A DNA stretch of 64,000 nucleotides from JBOFOR01 sp051654865 (GCA_051654865.1 JBOFYV010000007.1:1-64000); one strand, 5' to 3'; positions 1 through 9,286 are shown, counted from the stretch's first letter. A program made the numbers and translations. Notes: generated from the sequence alone by a model not told the origin.

Positions 1-1
1 A

Positions 2-445
2 ATCACTTTAATAAAATATTCTAAAGAATATAAAGGATCATGGATATATGATGTACTACCAATAAAAAATGAGAATAACATATACTCAGCAATGTTTAAA
101 GTTACAATTTACAAACTAATATTACCAGTTTTTATTTTAATAAGTACGATATTTTTGATTATTTTTAAATTAGAGGTTATACCACATATAACAATTGTAT
201 TTGCTATTAACATAATTGTTTCATTATATACATTTAAAATAGACGATAATGAATTACCATTTACATTAGAATATAAAAACAACAATTCTTCATCTAACAT
301 AATAACAATGATAAAATCAATGTTAGTTATTGGTGTATTTGCACTTATACACTATATAATTAGAAACAATATATTCTTTAAGTTGATATACTTAGGGCTA
401 TTAATAATAACTATAAAAATTTTATATAAAAGAATATTCATATAA
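2..445 (+). CDS. C-terminal part of ABC-exporter-like permease (5' end outside window)
   Basis: The reading frame is open from base 2 with no stop before the ATG at 92, so this is the tail of a longer gene and not a 117-residue protein starting at 92. The stretch before that Met reads like the extracellular or loop part of a permease (YSKEYKGSWIYDVLP). It is followed by at least four hydrophobic segments. The arrangement resembles the C-terminal half of putative ABC-2 type exporters of clostridia and enterococci; that assignment rests on general resemblance only. The next gene starts 17 bases downstream behind its own ribosome binding site and is probably cotranscribed. Confidence 0.55.
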   Translation: MTLIKYSKEYKGSWIYDVLPIKNENNIYSAMFKVTIYKLILPVFILISTIFLIIFKLEVIPHITIVFAINIIVSLYTFKIDDNELPFTLEYKNNNSSSNIITMIKSMLVIGVFALIHYIIRNNIFFKLIYLGLLIITIKILYKRIFI

Positions 446-462
446 TTTATAGGAGAGTCAAA

Positions 463-1161
463 ATGAAAAGATTAAATTTTTATATTAAAGTGTCCATAGT
501 ACTAATACTGCTATCGGCCATTATGTTTTATTTACACTACTTAGTGTTTGGTCAAGGTGAAAACACTGCATACTATTCATTTATGAATTTATGCTTTATA
601 CCTATAAACTGCTTGTTTGTGACTATTGTATTAGAAAAATTAATTGAAGCAAAAGAGAAAAAAGAAAGAATCGATAAATTAAATATGCTAGTAGGAATAT
701 TCTTTACAGAAGTAGGGTATCAATTGATGCATGAAATTATAAAAGGTGATAACGAAGCAAAAAATCTAATCGTATCGTTTAAACAATTAGACGATGTAGA
801 ATTAAAGATAATTAAATATAATTATGACATTGATATAAATCAAGTTGATGTTGAGTGCATTAAAGAATTATTACTAAATAATAATAACTTATTAATAAAC
901 TTAATAAGTAATGAAAACTTGCATCAACACGAGGTTTTTACAGATTTATTAATGGCAGTAATTCATTTAAGAGATGAAATACTATTTATGGAAAAACATG
1001 GAACGAGGCAGATTGATATGAACCACCTTGAAAATGATACAAATAGAGTCTACAAAAATATAACGATACAGTGGATAAACTATCTTAAATATTTAAAAAT
1101 AAATTATCCGTTTTTATATAATAATGCAGTAAGAGTTAATCCGTATAAATTCAATAACTAG
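463..1161 (+). CDS. Two-helix membrane protein of unknown function
   Basis: A 232-residue protein with a good AGGAG ribosome binding site. Residues about 8-28 and 40-62 form two hydrophobic helices. A basic and acidic linker follows, then a cytosolic domain of about 160 residues that is mostly predicted helix and rich in Asn, Ile and Leu. I do not recognise a family. It follows the partial permease gene closely and ends in a strong hairpin terminator, so the two probably form the end of one operon. The topology, a short membrane anchor plus a helical cytosolic domain, would suit a membrane-tethered accessory protein, but nothing in the sequence shows a catalytic site. Confidence 0.6.
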   Translation: MKRLNFYIKVSIVLILLSAIMFYLHYLVFGQGENTAYYSFMNLCFIPINCLFVTIVLEKLIEAKEKKERIDKLNMLVGIFFTEVGYQLMHEIIKGDNEAKNLIVSFKQLDDVELKIIKYNYDIDINQVDVECIKELLLNNNNLLINLISNENLHQHEVFTDLLMAVIHLRDEILFMEKHGTRQIDMNHLENDTNRVYKNITIQWINYLKYLKINYPFLYNNAVRVNPYKFNN

Positions 1162-1186
1162 GGAAATTCCCTAGTTATTTTTATTT
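1153..1186. terminator. Bidirectional terminator
   Basis: An 11-bp perfect stem (AATAACTAGGG at 1153-1163, partner at 1169-1179) with loop AAATT is followed by a T-rich run. It ends the upstream operon. It also overlaps the stop codon of the convergent thioesterase gene, so it probably serves both strands. Confidence 0.85.
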
Positions 1187-1612
1187 AATAGATTCTTTTA
1201 GCTTTTTAGCTCTATCATATATATCAATTTCTTCTTTGACAGTTGGCTCATCAACAATTATATTATGAACCATAGGACGTTTATTATCGTCAACACAAAC
1301 AAATGTCATAAAACCATCAACAAATACTCTATCATCAAGACTCGTATCAACCTTACAATAAACTGTTATACTTTTAGCTCCTGTATAACAAATCTTAGAG
1401 CTTAAATTAATAATATCACCCTTATTAAGAGGATAGTTAAAGTTTATTTCTTGAACTTTTACACAAACTAAATTGCTTGCATGCTTGTACTCGTTTGCAA
1501 CAGTGGTGAATCCACTTTCAATCATCCATTCGCACATTCTTCCGGCAAACAGCGTGCCGTGATGATTTAGATCTTCTCCTTTAACCATTCTATGAGTGTC
1601 GTAATATTTCAT
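1181..1612 (-). CDS. Acyl-CoA thioesterase, hotdog fold
   Basis: A 143-residue protein of the single-hotdog acyl-CoA hydrolase family (YkhA/YciA type), which hydrolyses acyl-CoA to free CoA and fatty acid in the cytoplasm. Near residues 15-35 the stretch with N-H-x-G-T-L-F-A-G and a following long helix (CEWMIESGF) is the usual catalytic helix region of the fold. An Asn/Asp near the start of it is expected to be catalytic. The length is normal for one domain without a C-terminal extension. It is a single leftward gene with its own start (ATG at 1612, preceded by GGAGGG), flanked by the terminator at 1153 and the divergent hydrolase gene. Confidence 0.85.
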   Translation of the reverse strand: MKYYDTHRMVKGEDLNHHGTLFAGRMCEWMIESGFTTVANEYKHASNLVCVKVQEINFNYPLNKGDIINLSSKICYTGAKSITVYCKVDTSLDDRVFVDGFMTFVCVDDNKRPMVHNIIVDEPTVKEEIDIYDRAKKLKESIK

Positions 1613-1686
1613 AATACCCTCCTAAATAAATATTATCTTACAAATTAATTTTATCACATTTGCATAACGTAAATAAATTTAAAATA

Positions 1687-1695
1687 TGCTATAAT
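1687..1695 (+). promoter_or_regulatory. Extended -10 promoter
   Basis: TGCTATAAT is a perfect extended -10 element (TGn plus TATAAT) 35 bases upstream of the hydrolase start. No good -35 hexamer is present at normal spacing, as is usual for extended -10 promoters. Confidence 0.6.
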
Positions 1696-1730
1696 TAATT
1701 AAAAAAACTTAACAGAGGGATAGGAATGCT

Positions 1731-2642
1731 ATGAGTAATATAAAAAGTTACAAGAGTACAGTAGAAGATGGATATTTTAACGGTAAGGAAAATTTAAGTA
1801 TTTACTATAGAAAATATGTAATAGAAGAAAGTATAGCTAGTATTGTAATATCTCATGGTTTTTGTGAATCATTAGAAAGATATGAAGAGTTAATAAATGT
1901 ATTTAATGAAAATGGATTTTCAGTATATGCTATTGACCACAGAGGACATGGACGCTCAGGTAGATTAGGAGTAGATGATAGTCAAATAAATGTTGAAAAG
2001 TTTGAATATTATGTGGAAGATTTAAAAACATTTTTAGACGAAATAGTTACAGAAAATAATAATAAGCTATATTTATTTGCACATTCTATGGGAGGTGCAA
2101 TTGGATCAATGTTTTTAGAAAAATATGATAACTACTTTGAGCGTGCAATACTTAATGCACCTATGATGGAAATTGACACAGGAAAGTATCCACAATGTTT
2201 TTCTAAAGTAATAGCTAAATTAGCATATATTACAGGTCAAGGACACAGATATATACTAAATCAAGGCCCGTTTACAGGCAAAGAAGATCTAGAGTCTTCA
2301 GGGACAAGTTGCTATGATAGATATATTTTATATTTTAATAAACAGATTAGTAACAAACAACTACAAACTGCAGGTGGAAGTTTTCATTGGCTAAATGAAT
2401 CTTTTAAAGCTATTAAATATATAACTAGCGAAGAAAATGCAAAGAATGTTAAAATACCTGTTTTATTATTCCAAGCAGGCAAAGATACCTTTGTTAATAG
2501 TAGAGGGCAAAATATATTTGCTAAATATGCATCTAACTGCAGAGTATATGAAATAAAAGAAGCTAAACATGAAATTTATATAGAGACAGATGAAATATTT
2601 AATAAATATATTGAAAAAGTATTAAGCTTTTATAATAAATAG
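1731..2642 (+). CDS. Alpha/beta hydrolase, monoacylglycerol lipase or lysophospholipase type
   Basis: A 303-residue cytoplasmic serine hydrolase of the S33/Hydrolase_4 group. The nucleophile elbow AHSMGG places the catalytic Ser at about residue 119. The acid is probably Asp252 (AGKDTFVN) and the base His280 (EAKHEIY). The HG oxyanion motif SHGF is near residue 41 and the typical DHRGHGRSG stretch near 69. This order and length match bacterial monoglyceride lipases and PldB-like lysophospholipases, so the likely substrate is a monoacyl lipid, though this cannot be settled from sequence. It is a single gene with an extended -10 promoter and its own terminator. Confidence 0.85.
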   Translation: MSNIKSYKSTVEDGYFNGKENLSIYYRKYVIEESIASIVISHGFCESLERYEELINVFNENGFSVYAIDHRGHGRSGRLGVDDSQINVEKFEYYVEDLKTFLDEIVTENNNKLYLFAHSMGGAIGSMFLEKYDNYFERAILNAPMMEIDTGKYPQCFSKVIAKLAYITGQGHRYILNQGPFTGKEDLESSGTSCYDRYILYFNKQISNKQLQTAGGSFHWLNESFKAIKYITSEENAKNVKIPVLLFQAGKDTFVNSRGQNIFAKYASNCRVYEIKEAKHEIYIETDEIFNKYIEKVLSFYNK

Positions 2643-2657
2643 TATTTTATATAAAAT

Positions 2658-2700
2658 AGTATCCCTTAAATTAGAGTATAAATTAAGGGATACTTATTTT
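2658..2700. terminator. Terminator between convergent genes
   Basis: A 12-bp stem (AGTATCCCTTAA at 2658-2669, partner at 2683-2694) is followed by a T-rich tail. It lies between the hydrolase and the convergent DUF1002 gene and could act in both directions. Confidence 0.8.
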
Positions 2701-2712
2701 TATAATATAGAA

Positions 2713-4008
2713 TTAATTTTGTTGTTCAGGGTTAGTTTCACTATCTGGAGTATTTAAAGTTTCATCGTTATTTTGAGAATTTGTATCTTGATGTACATTT
2801 TCAGGCTTAACATCTTTATCTATAGTAGAGTTTTCTTCTAATGAATTAAGGTCTTCATTATCAGTAGAGTTGTTATCATTAGAATTTTGATTTAAACTTT
2901 CACTAGAGTTATCATTTGGTAATGTAGACTCATTATTATCTTCTAATTGACTAGACTCATTACTACTAAACAACCCTGTAAACCAACTCCAAATCTTAGA
3001 AAAGAATCCTTCTACTTCTTCACTTGAAGGTAGGTTTATAGCATCTTTATCAGTAGCATCGATTATAGCATTATCTCCTAATACGCTATCATCAGTAGAA
3101 CCTAATATACCTAAGTCTTTATTATCATCTCCACTAAATATTCCAGTAAACCAATCACCTATACCGCTAAACCAATCTTTTATTGAATCGAAGAATCCTT
3201 GATTGATTCCTTCTCCAATTTCATCAAGTTTTTCGTTAACAGTTTCTTTTATACCATCTAATGTATTTTTCATTTCATTATAATCGTAATCTTGCTTAGC
3301 TATTTTAGCCATTAAATCTTCTAATTGTTTTTGTTGCTCTGGCGTTAATGTAACATTATAGTTGTTAGTTACATTTACGATAGTATCTGCAATTTGAACT
3401 GTATCACTAGTGTTGTTTTTTATTATTTCAGTTTTTATATCGTTTACTATACCAGTAGCTTTATCAGCTCCGATATCTTCACCGATGTCACCAGTTATTA
3501 TTAATTCTTCAGAAGCTAATTCTTTTTTTTCCTCTTCAAGAGGCTTTCCAGTAGAGTCTTCAAACGCCTTCATTATACCTGTAAGTGCCCCAGTTCCACT
3601 AACAGGGAAAACACTAGCAACTACAACATCTGCATCAGTTAACCCAGCTGTAGATAATGTAGAGGCAACCATTGATGAAGTTAACCATGTAAGGTTTGCA
3701 GTTTTAACATTGATACCACTACCAGCTTTAGTTGGTTCAACGTAAGCACATGAGTAAGTTTTTTTACCTAATTGAGCTTCAGTTGCAACACCTTCTAGAT
3801 ATTTTCTTTCCTCTTGGTTATTAACTTCTAGTATAACAACTTCGTTTTCGTTAACACCAAAGTATTTTAACATAGTAGCCCTTTGCTCTTGGCTTAAGTT
3901 TGCTCCTAAAGTAACAACCCTAGCACCATCAGCAAATGCGAAATTTATACTTCCTAGCACTAAAGTAGCACATATGGCTAGAGAAGCTAATCTTTTTCTT
4001 AAACTCAT
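2713..4008 (-). CDS. Secreted DUF1002-domain protein
   Basis: A 431-residue protein starting at the ATG at 4008, which has the ribosome binding site AGGAGATT just upstream. The longer open frame to 4176 lacks such a site and is AT-rich noise. Residues 1-25 are a signal peptide (basic start, hydrophobic core, FAFA cleavage site). Residues about 26-260 match the DUF1002 family (YpuA type): the start GARVVTLGANLS and the cell-surface Ala/Val/Thr-rich core are typical. Two Trp-rich repeats (IKDWFSGIGDWFTGIFSG and IWSWFTGLFSS) lie near residues 270 and 340, followed by about 80 residues rich in Asn, Ser, Asp and Glu. The protein is exported; its function is unknown. The acidic tail may pass through or bind the wall. 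Confidence 0.85.
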   Translation of the reverse strand: MSLRKRLASLAICATLVLGSINFAFADGARVVTLGANLSQEQRATMLKYFGVNENEVVILEVNNQEERKYLEGVATEAQLGKKTYSCAYVEPTKAGSGINVKTANLTWLTSSMVASTLSTAGLTDADVVVASVFPVSGTGALTGIMKAFEDSTGKPLEEEKKELASEELIITGDIGEDIGADKATGIVNDIKTEIIKNNTSDTVQIADTIVNVTNNYNVTLTPEQQKQLEDLMAKIAKQDYDYNEMKNTLDGIKETVNEKLDEIGEGINQGFFDSIKDWFSGIGDWFTGIFSGDDNKDLGILGSTDDSVLGDNAIIDATDKDAINLPSSEEVEGFFSKIWSWFTGLFSSNESSQLEDNNESTLPNDNSSESLNQNSNDNNSTDNEDLNSLEENSTIDKDVKPENVHQDTNSQNNDETLNTPDSETNPEQQN

Positions 4009-4389
4009 AATCAATCTCCTTTTTATTACATACTTAAGATAAATATAGTAAATATGTATATAGTTTATTTTTATATACATTTCAATTTTATAACTATAAT
4101 GATTAAAATAAAAGTTACAAAATTGAAATGTAAATAAAATAAAGTTAAATCGACAATAAAAAATAACAATATACAAAATATAATATATTTTAATAAATTA
4201 TACTATAAATGATTTAGAAGGGGAAGTGGGTTACAACTTAGTGACAATATAGTGAATATTAAGAAAAAACAAACTTATTCAAGAACAATATATTAATAAA
4301 ATACAATAAAAATAACTACACATAAAATAAATTGATAAATTTGGGCAATATATATTTTATATAAAGAAATTATAGAAGGAGAAATGTTT
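4009..4389. other. AT-rich divergent intergenic region
   Basis: About 380 bases between two divergent genes. It holds the ribosome binding sites of both, and weak TTGATA (4332-4337) and TATA-like elements for the rightward ABC operon. I see no gene, no strong hairpin and no known riboswitch here. Confidence 0.5.
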
Positions 4390-6114
4390 ATGCTTAAACT
4401 CTTGAAGAATTTAAAACCCTATACTGGGTTTATAGTATTAATATTTGTATTAGTATTCTTGCAATCATTAGCAGATGTATATCTCCCAAACTTAATGAGT
4501 GATATTGTTGATAAGGGAATTGTTAATAATGACAAAGGCTATATAATTGATACTGGTTTAAAAATGATAGTAGTTACTATAGGAGGTGGTATAGTAACAA
4601 TAGTTGCAAGTTTTTTTACAGCTAAAGTAGCAATGGGATTTGGTAGAGATTTAAGGAATAAAGTATTTGAAAAAGTTGAGGATTTTTCCTTACAAGAATT
4701 TAATACAATAGGAACTGCATCATTAATAACAAGAACTACAAATGATATAACTCAAATCCAACAAGTAGTAATGATAATGCTAAGAATGATGTTATATGCA
4801 CCAATGGTAGCTATAGGTGCAACAATTATGGCAGTTAAAAAAGATGCAAAATTATCATTAATAATTTTAGTTTCAATGCCAATTTTAATAATTACCATAG
4901 GTATTATATTAAAAAGGGCGGTACCATTATTCAAAGCAATGCAAAAAAGAGTAGATAATTTAAATAGAGTATTTAGAGAAAATTTAACAGGTATAAGAGT
5001 AATTAGAGTATTCAATAAGATTGAAGTAGAGGAAGACAGATTTAAAAAGACAAGTTTTGATTTATGTGAAGTAGCAATTAAAGCAAATAGAACCATTACT
5101 TTATTAATGCCATTTATGATGTTTGTTATAAATGTAAGTATAGTAGCTGTTGTATGGTTTGGAGCTATAAGAATAGACAATGGTAAATTACAAGTTGGGG
5201 ATTTAATGGCATTTATACAGTATTTATCACAAATACTATTCTCTTTAATGATGTTATCAATGATGTTTGTAATGATTCCAAGGGCGTCTGCATCAGCTGA
5301 TAGAATTAATGAAATTTTAAATTTAGATAAGAGACTTAAGGATAAAGATAATGCAATTAAAAAAACTAATATGAAAGGCTACGTTGAGTTTAGAAATGTA
5401 AGCTTTTCATATGATAATAATTCTGAAAATGTATTAACTAATGTTAGTTTTGTAAGTAAGCCTGGAGAAATTACAGCTATAATTGGAGGGACAGGTTCTG
5501 GAAAATCTACATTAGTTAAATTAATACCACGATTTTTTGATGTTACAAGTGGAGAAGTATTAGTAGACGGAATAAATGTTAAAAATTTAGAGCAACATGC
5601 TTTAAGGGATAGAATAGGATATGTACCTCAAAAGGCTATATTATTTAGTGGTAGTATAATTGATAATTTAAAGTATGGAAAAAAAGACGCTAATCAAGAT
5701 GATATTAATAATGCTATAGAAATTGCTCAAGCAAAAGAATTCGTATCCAATATGAAAGATGGTACAGAATCTTTTATAGCACAAGGTGGAACTAATGTAT
5801 CTGGAGGTCAAAAACAAAGGCTATCAATTGCAAGAGCGATAATTAAAAAACCAGAAATATATATATTTGATGATAGTTTTTCAGCTCTAGATTTTAAAAC
5901 AGATGCAGCACTTAGAGCAGCTTTAATAGAAGAAACAAAAGAGGCAACTGTAATTTTAGTAGCACAAAGAGTATCTACTGTTATGGATGCAACTAGGATT
6001 ATAGTATTAGATGATGGTCATATAGCAGGAATAGGTACGCATGATGAACTATTAAAAACTTCAGAAATATACAAAGAAATAGTATCCTCACAATTATCTA
6101 AGGAGGAGGGATAG
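4390..6114 (+). CDS. ABC exporter half-transporter with degenerate nucleotide site (BmrC/TM287 type)
   Basis: A 574-residue ABC type IV exporter half: six transmembrane helices in the first 310 residues, then a nucleotide-binding domain. Walker A GGTGSGKST is near residue 366 and the signature VSGGQ near 470. The residue after Walker B is Asp (IFDDS, near 495) where active ATPases have Glu, and the H-loop His is Gln (AQRVST). These changes mark the non-catalytic site of heterodimeric exporters such as BmrCD, LmrCD and TM287/288. I chose ATG 4390 because AAGGAG at 4376-4381 is 8 bases away; the ATG at 4384 is only 2 bases from it. The partner gene starts one base after the stop. Confidence 0.9.
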   Translation: MLKLLKNLKPYTGFIVLIFVLVFLQSLADVYLPNLMSDIVDKGIVNNDKGYIIDTGLKMIVVTIGGGIVTIVASFFTAKVAMGFGRDLRNKVFEKVEDFSLQEFNTIGTASLITRTTNDITQIQQVVMIMLRMMLYAPMVAIGATIMAVKKDAKLSLIILVSMPILIITIGIILKRAVPLFKAMQKRVDNLNRVFRENLTGIRVIRVFNKIEVEEDRFKKTSFDLCEVAIKANRTITLLMPFMMFVINVSIVAVVWFGAIRIDNGKLQVGDLMAFIQYLSQILFSLMMLSMMFVMIPRASASADRINEILNLDKRLKDKDNAIKKTNMKGYVEFRNVSFSYDNNSENVLTNVSFVSKPGEITAIIGGTGSGKSTLVKLIPRFFDVTSGEVLVDGINVKNLEQHALRDRIGYVPQKAILFSGSIIDNLKYGKKDANQDDINNAIEIAQAKEFVSNMKDGTESFIAQGGTNVSGGQKQRLSIARAIIKKPEIYIFDDSFSALDFKTDAALRAALIEETKEATVILVAQRVSTVMDATRIIVLDDGHIAGIGTHDELLKTSEIYKEIVSSQLSKEEG

Positions 6115-6115
6115 T

Positions 6116-7954
6116 ATGTCTAAAGTAAGTAAAGACAATGGGCAAGTAGGACATAATATGAGAGGTGCTATGCCTGTTGAAAAAGCTAAGGATTTTAAAG
6201 GAACTTTAAAAAGACTATTAGGATATTTAAAAAAATATAATAAAAATATAATGCTAGTGTTTTTATCAGCTATAATAAGTGCAATATTTGGTATAGTAAG
6301 TCCGAAGATATTAGGTATGGCTACTACAAAAATATTTGAAGGAATAGGAATGAAAGCAACTGGTGTGCCAGGTGCAGCAATAGATTTTAATTATATAAAA
6401 AAAACACTACTAATACTTATAGTACTTTATATAATTAGTAGTATATTTAATTATGTACAACAATACATAATGGCAATGGTAGCTCAAAGAACAGTGTATG
6501 ATATGAGAGCTGATGTTTACTCAAAACTAAATAAGCTACCTCTAAAATATTTTGACTCGAATACATTTGGAGAAATATTAAGTAGAGTTACAAATGATAT
6601 TGATAATGTAAGCTCAACGTTACAACAAAGTATAACTCAATTGATTACATCTATAGTTACTATAATAGGCGTTATAATAATGATGCTTTCTATAAGTCCT
6701 TTACTTACTTTCATTACAATAATAACTCTTCCTTTAGGTGTAATCTTTATAAGACCTGTTATGAAAAGGTCCCAAGGTCAATTTATTAGACAACAAAGAG
6801 AAATTGGTATGTTAAATGGACATATAGAAGAAATGTATACTGGACATGATGTAGTAAAGGCATTTAACCAAGAAACTATATCAATTAATAAGTTTAAAAA
6901 TATAAATCAAAATTTATATGAGGCTGGTTGGAGAGCTCAGTTTATGTCAGGGATTATGATGCCTGTTATGAACTTTACAAACAATCTTGGATATGTTTTT
7001 GTGTCAGTAGTAGGTGGAATACTAGTGACAAGGGGCAATATTCAAATAGGTGATATACAAGCATTTATTCAGTACTCAAGACAATTTTCACAACCAATTA
7101 GCCAAACTGCAAATATTGCAAATATTATACAATCAACCGTGGCATCAGCAGAAAGGGTATTTGAACTTTTAGATGAAGAAGAGATGATACCAGATGAAAT
7201 AAATAACAAGATAATTGAAAATCCAAAAGGACAAGTTACTTTTGAACATGTAAAATTTGGATATTCAGAGGATAAAATATTAATAAAGGATATGAACCTA
7301 AATGTATTGCCAGGACAAAGTGTTGCAATAGTTGGACCAACAGGGGCGGGTAAAACAACACTAGTAAATCTACTTCTTAGATTTTATGAGTTAAACGGTG
7401 GAAAAATATTAATTGATGGTGTAAATATAGTTGATATGAAAAGAGAAGATCTAAGAGATTTATTTGGTATGGTACTTCAAGATACATGGCTATTTAAGGG
7501 GAGCATAAAGGATAATATTGCATATGGAATAGATAATGCAAGTGATGAGGATATAATAAAAGTAGCAAAAGCTGCAAATGCAGATTACTTTATAAGGACT
7601 CTACCAGATGGTTATGATACAGAGATAAATGAAGAAGGATCTAATATTTCCCAAGGGCAAAAACAATTACTTACAATTGCAAGAGCTATGTTAAAAAATC
7701 CTAAAATATTAATTCTAGATGAGGCTACAAGTAGTGTTGATACTAGAACAGAATTAAATATTCAAAAGGCTATGAATAAAATGATGAAAGGAAGAACTAG
7801 TTTTGTTATAGCGCATAGGCTATCCACAATAAAAGATGCTGATATAATACTTGTTATGAAATCTGGAAATGTAGTTGAAAAAGGTAGTCATAATGAATTA
7901 TTAGGTAAAGGTGGATTGTATGCAGAACTTTATAATAGTCAATTTAAAAACTAG
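6116..7954 (+). CDS. ABC exporter half-transporter with canonical nucleotide site (BmrD/TM288 type)
   Basis: A 612-residue partner of the preceding half-transporter. An N-terminal extension of about 40 residues precedes six helices and one nucleotide-binding domain with a canonical Walker A (GPTGAGKTT), signature ISQGQ, Walker B with catalytic Glu (LILDEATSSVD) and H-loop His (IAHRLST). The asymmetry with the upstream gene, which has Asp and Gln at the last two positions, is the family pattern of heterodimeric multidrug exporters. Its ribosome binding site GGAGGAGGG lies inside the end of the upstream gene, so translation is coupled. The likely role is drug or lipid export across the plasma membrane; the substrate cannot be read from sequence. 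Confidence 0.92.
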   Translation: MSKVSKDNGQVGHNMRGAMPVEKAKDFKGTLKRLLGYLKKYNKNIMLVFLSAIISAIFGIVSPKILGMATTKIFEGIGMKATGVPGAAIDFNYIKKTLLILIVLYIISSIFNYVQQYIMAMVAQRTVYDMRADVYSKLNKLPLKYFDSNTFGEILSRVTNDIDNVSSTLQQSITQLITSIVTIIGVIIMMLSISPLLTFITIITLPLGVIFIRPVMKRSQGQFIRQQREIGMLNGHIEEMYTGHDVVKAFNQETISINKFKNINQNLYEAGWRAQFMSGIMMPVMNFTNNLGYVFVSVVGGILVTRGNIQIGDIQAFIQYSRQFSQPISQTANIANIIQSTVASAERVFELLDEEEMIPDEINNKIIENPKGQVTFEHVKFGYSEDKILIKDMNLNVLPGQSVAIVGPTGAGKTTLVNLLLRFYELNGGKILIDGVNIVDMKREDLRDLFGMVLQDTWLFKGSIKDNIAYGIDNASDEDIIKVAKAANADYFIRTLPDGYDTEINEEGSNISQGQKQLLTIARAMLKNPKILILDEATSSVDTRTELNIQKAMNKMMKGRTSFVIAHRLSTIKDADIILVMKSGNVVEKGSHNELLGKGGLYAELYNSQFKN

Positions 7955-7985
7955 GTTGTCAATTAGACAACCTAGTTTTTTATTT
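7946..7985. terminator. Bidirectional terminator
   Basis: A 15-bp perfect stem at 7946-7960 and 7966-7980 with loop AATTA, A-rich on one side and T-rich on the other. It ends the ABC operon and, from the other side, the leftward gene that stops at 7984. Confidence 0.9.
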
Positions 7986-8619
7986 AAGGCTTTATTTGTA
8001 TTTCAACTTCAGGGTATATTCTAAATGTATAGTAACCAGGGGCAGTAGAAATAGGGTTAGTAATAGGATCGATATGATTGTCTGGAATGAAAGAAATTGC
8101 ATCATATCCAGGTGCTTTAGAAACAGTTGCTACTACTGGATGGGGTTCAGGTGTCATTAAATCAAAAACTATATAATCCCCAGTAACAGGATCTTTTTCA
8201 CTATATGGTCTAAATACCATTTTAAAACTATTTGGTGATATAGGCGCATCACCTGGACTATAACATCCTAAATTTTGTTCAAGACCAATAAACTCTTGAG
8301 CTCCTGCTAGTAATCCTAGTGTTGAAGAATAAAGTACTGGTGCATAAGGTGAAGCTCCACCAACACTAAGTTCGTCTATATCATAATAAATTCTTACAAT
8401 TTGACCATCACATTCAGTACTAGGATTAGGATAGTCATAATATTCAGTAGATTTTACAATTGAAGATTTGAAATATTGATCACCAACTGAATTTATAAAA
8501 GCAGTTACATAAGGAACGACTTGCATATAGTCAAATGGATTAGTAATTAATACTCCAATATTTTCTAAGTTTGATCTTCTTACCTGAAGATAGATAGGAG
8601 CTTCTTTTTGAAAAGCCAT
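7984..8619 (-). CDS. Protein of unknown function, possibly spore-surface associated
   Basis: A 211-residue protein with no signal peptide and no membrane helix, rich in Pro, Tyr, Ser, Asp and beta-branched residues, which suggests an all-beta protein. I recognise no family. It lies 45 bases downstream of another unknown leftward gene and has its own GGAGA ribosome binding site, so the two probably form one operon. That operon has a sigma-K-like promoter at 9274-9300. The combination of no signal peptide, beta-rich composition and a late mother-cell promoter is typical of spore coat or exosporium proteins. The sporulation role is inferred from the promoter match only. Confidence 0.55.
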   Translation of the reverse strand: MAFQKEAPIYLQVRRSNLENIGVLITNPFDYMQVVPYVTAFINSVGDQYFKSSIVKSTEYYDYPNPSTECDGQIVRIYYDIDELSVGGASPYAPVLYSSTLGLLAGAQEFIGLEQNLGCYSPGDAPISPNSFKMVFRPYSEKDPVTGDYIVFDLMTPEPHPVVATVSKAPGYDAISFIPDNHIDPITNPISTAPGYYTFRIYPEVEIQIKP

Positions 8620-8664
8620 GGAAACATCTCCTTTTTATATTAAAATAATTAAATAAATATTATG

Positions 8665-9219
8665 TTATATTTTAACTGCTTTTATTTCTAATTCACCAGA
8701 AACTTTAAACGTGTAAAGATTAGAATCTACAACTGCATCTACAGATTTTAAAGCCAACTTAGTAACGCTTATATCTAATGTATACGTATCAGTTATACTA
8801 TCAGCGTAAGCTAAAAGATGTTCTGGAATATATTCAGTACCATCAGCACTAGGCCATGCTAATGAAACTGAACTAGGTATTGAGATTGAATTGTCTTTAA
8901 ATAAGTTAGCACTAACAACAAAGTTCATAGAACCATGAACAGCGACTCTATTAACTGTAACGTTAGATACCTCTACAAAACCATTAGGATTACAATCCAT
9001 AGGAATAGTGATGGGCGGTATTAATTCCTCTACTTTTTCAGTAAGAGTTAGCTTAATATTTTCAGTGTTTATAGCTAATCCGAGCATATTAGTAGGAAAA
9101 TCTTCAATAACTCCTGTTAGGTACTTTATAGTTGTTTCATTAAATGGCATAGGATAGTTGATTTTTATACCACCTGTAAATGTTACGTTTAGTGGTTGAC
9201 TAGCACAAGGTATAGCCAT
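8665..9219 (-). CDS. Protein of unknown function, possibly spore-surface associated
   Basis: A 184-residue protein without signal peptide or membrane helices. It alternates hydrophobic and polar residues through most of its length (for example EVSNVTVNRVAVHGSMNF), as in beta-sandwich proteins. Two Cys are present, at residue 5 and in DCNPNG. I recognise no family. The start ATG at 9219 follows GGAGG at good spacing. Upstream lie a 24-bp inverted repeat and a sigma-K-like promoter (9274-9300). It heads a two-gene operon with the unknown gene at 7984. A structural role in the spore coat or exosporium is plausible but unproved. Confidence 0.55.
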   Translation of the reverse strand: MAIPCASQPLNVTFTGGIKINYPMPFNETTIKYLTGVIEDFPTNMLGLAINTENIKLTLTEKVEELIPPITIPMDCNPNGFVEVSNVTVNRVAVHGSMNFVVSANLFKDNSISIPSSVSLAWPSADGTEYIPEHLLAYADSITDTYTLDISVTKLALKSVDAVVDSNLYTFKVSGELEIKAVKI

Positions 9220-9231
9220 GCGTATTCCTCC

Positions 9232-9286
9232 AATACATAAATTATATTAAAGAGACTATTAATCTCTTTGATATAATTTATGTATT
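9232..9286. repeat. 24-bp inverted repeat upstream of the 8665-9219 gene
   Basis: The arms at 9232-9255 and 9263-9286 are complementary over 24 bases with one mismatch that is a G-U pair in RNA, and the loop is CTATTAA. The right arm contains the -10 element of the putative sigma-K promoter. The inner AAAGAGA stem would form at the very 5' end of the leftward mRNA. Confidence 0.85.

Noticed and set aside
4009..4176. N-terminal extension of the DUF1002 protein
   Set aside because: The upstream part is AT-rich and hydrophobic without a ribosome binding site, whereas ATG 4008 has AGGAGATT and starts a clear signal peptide.
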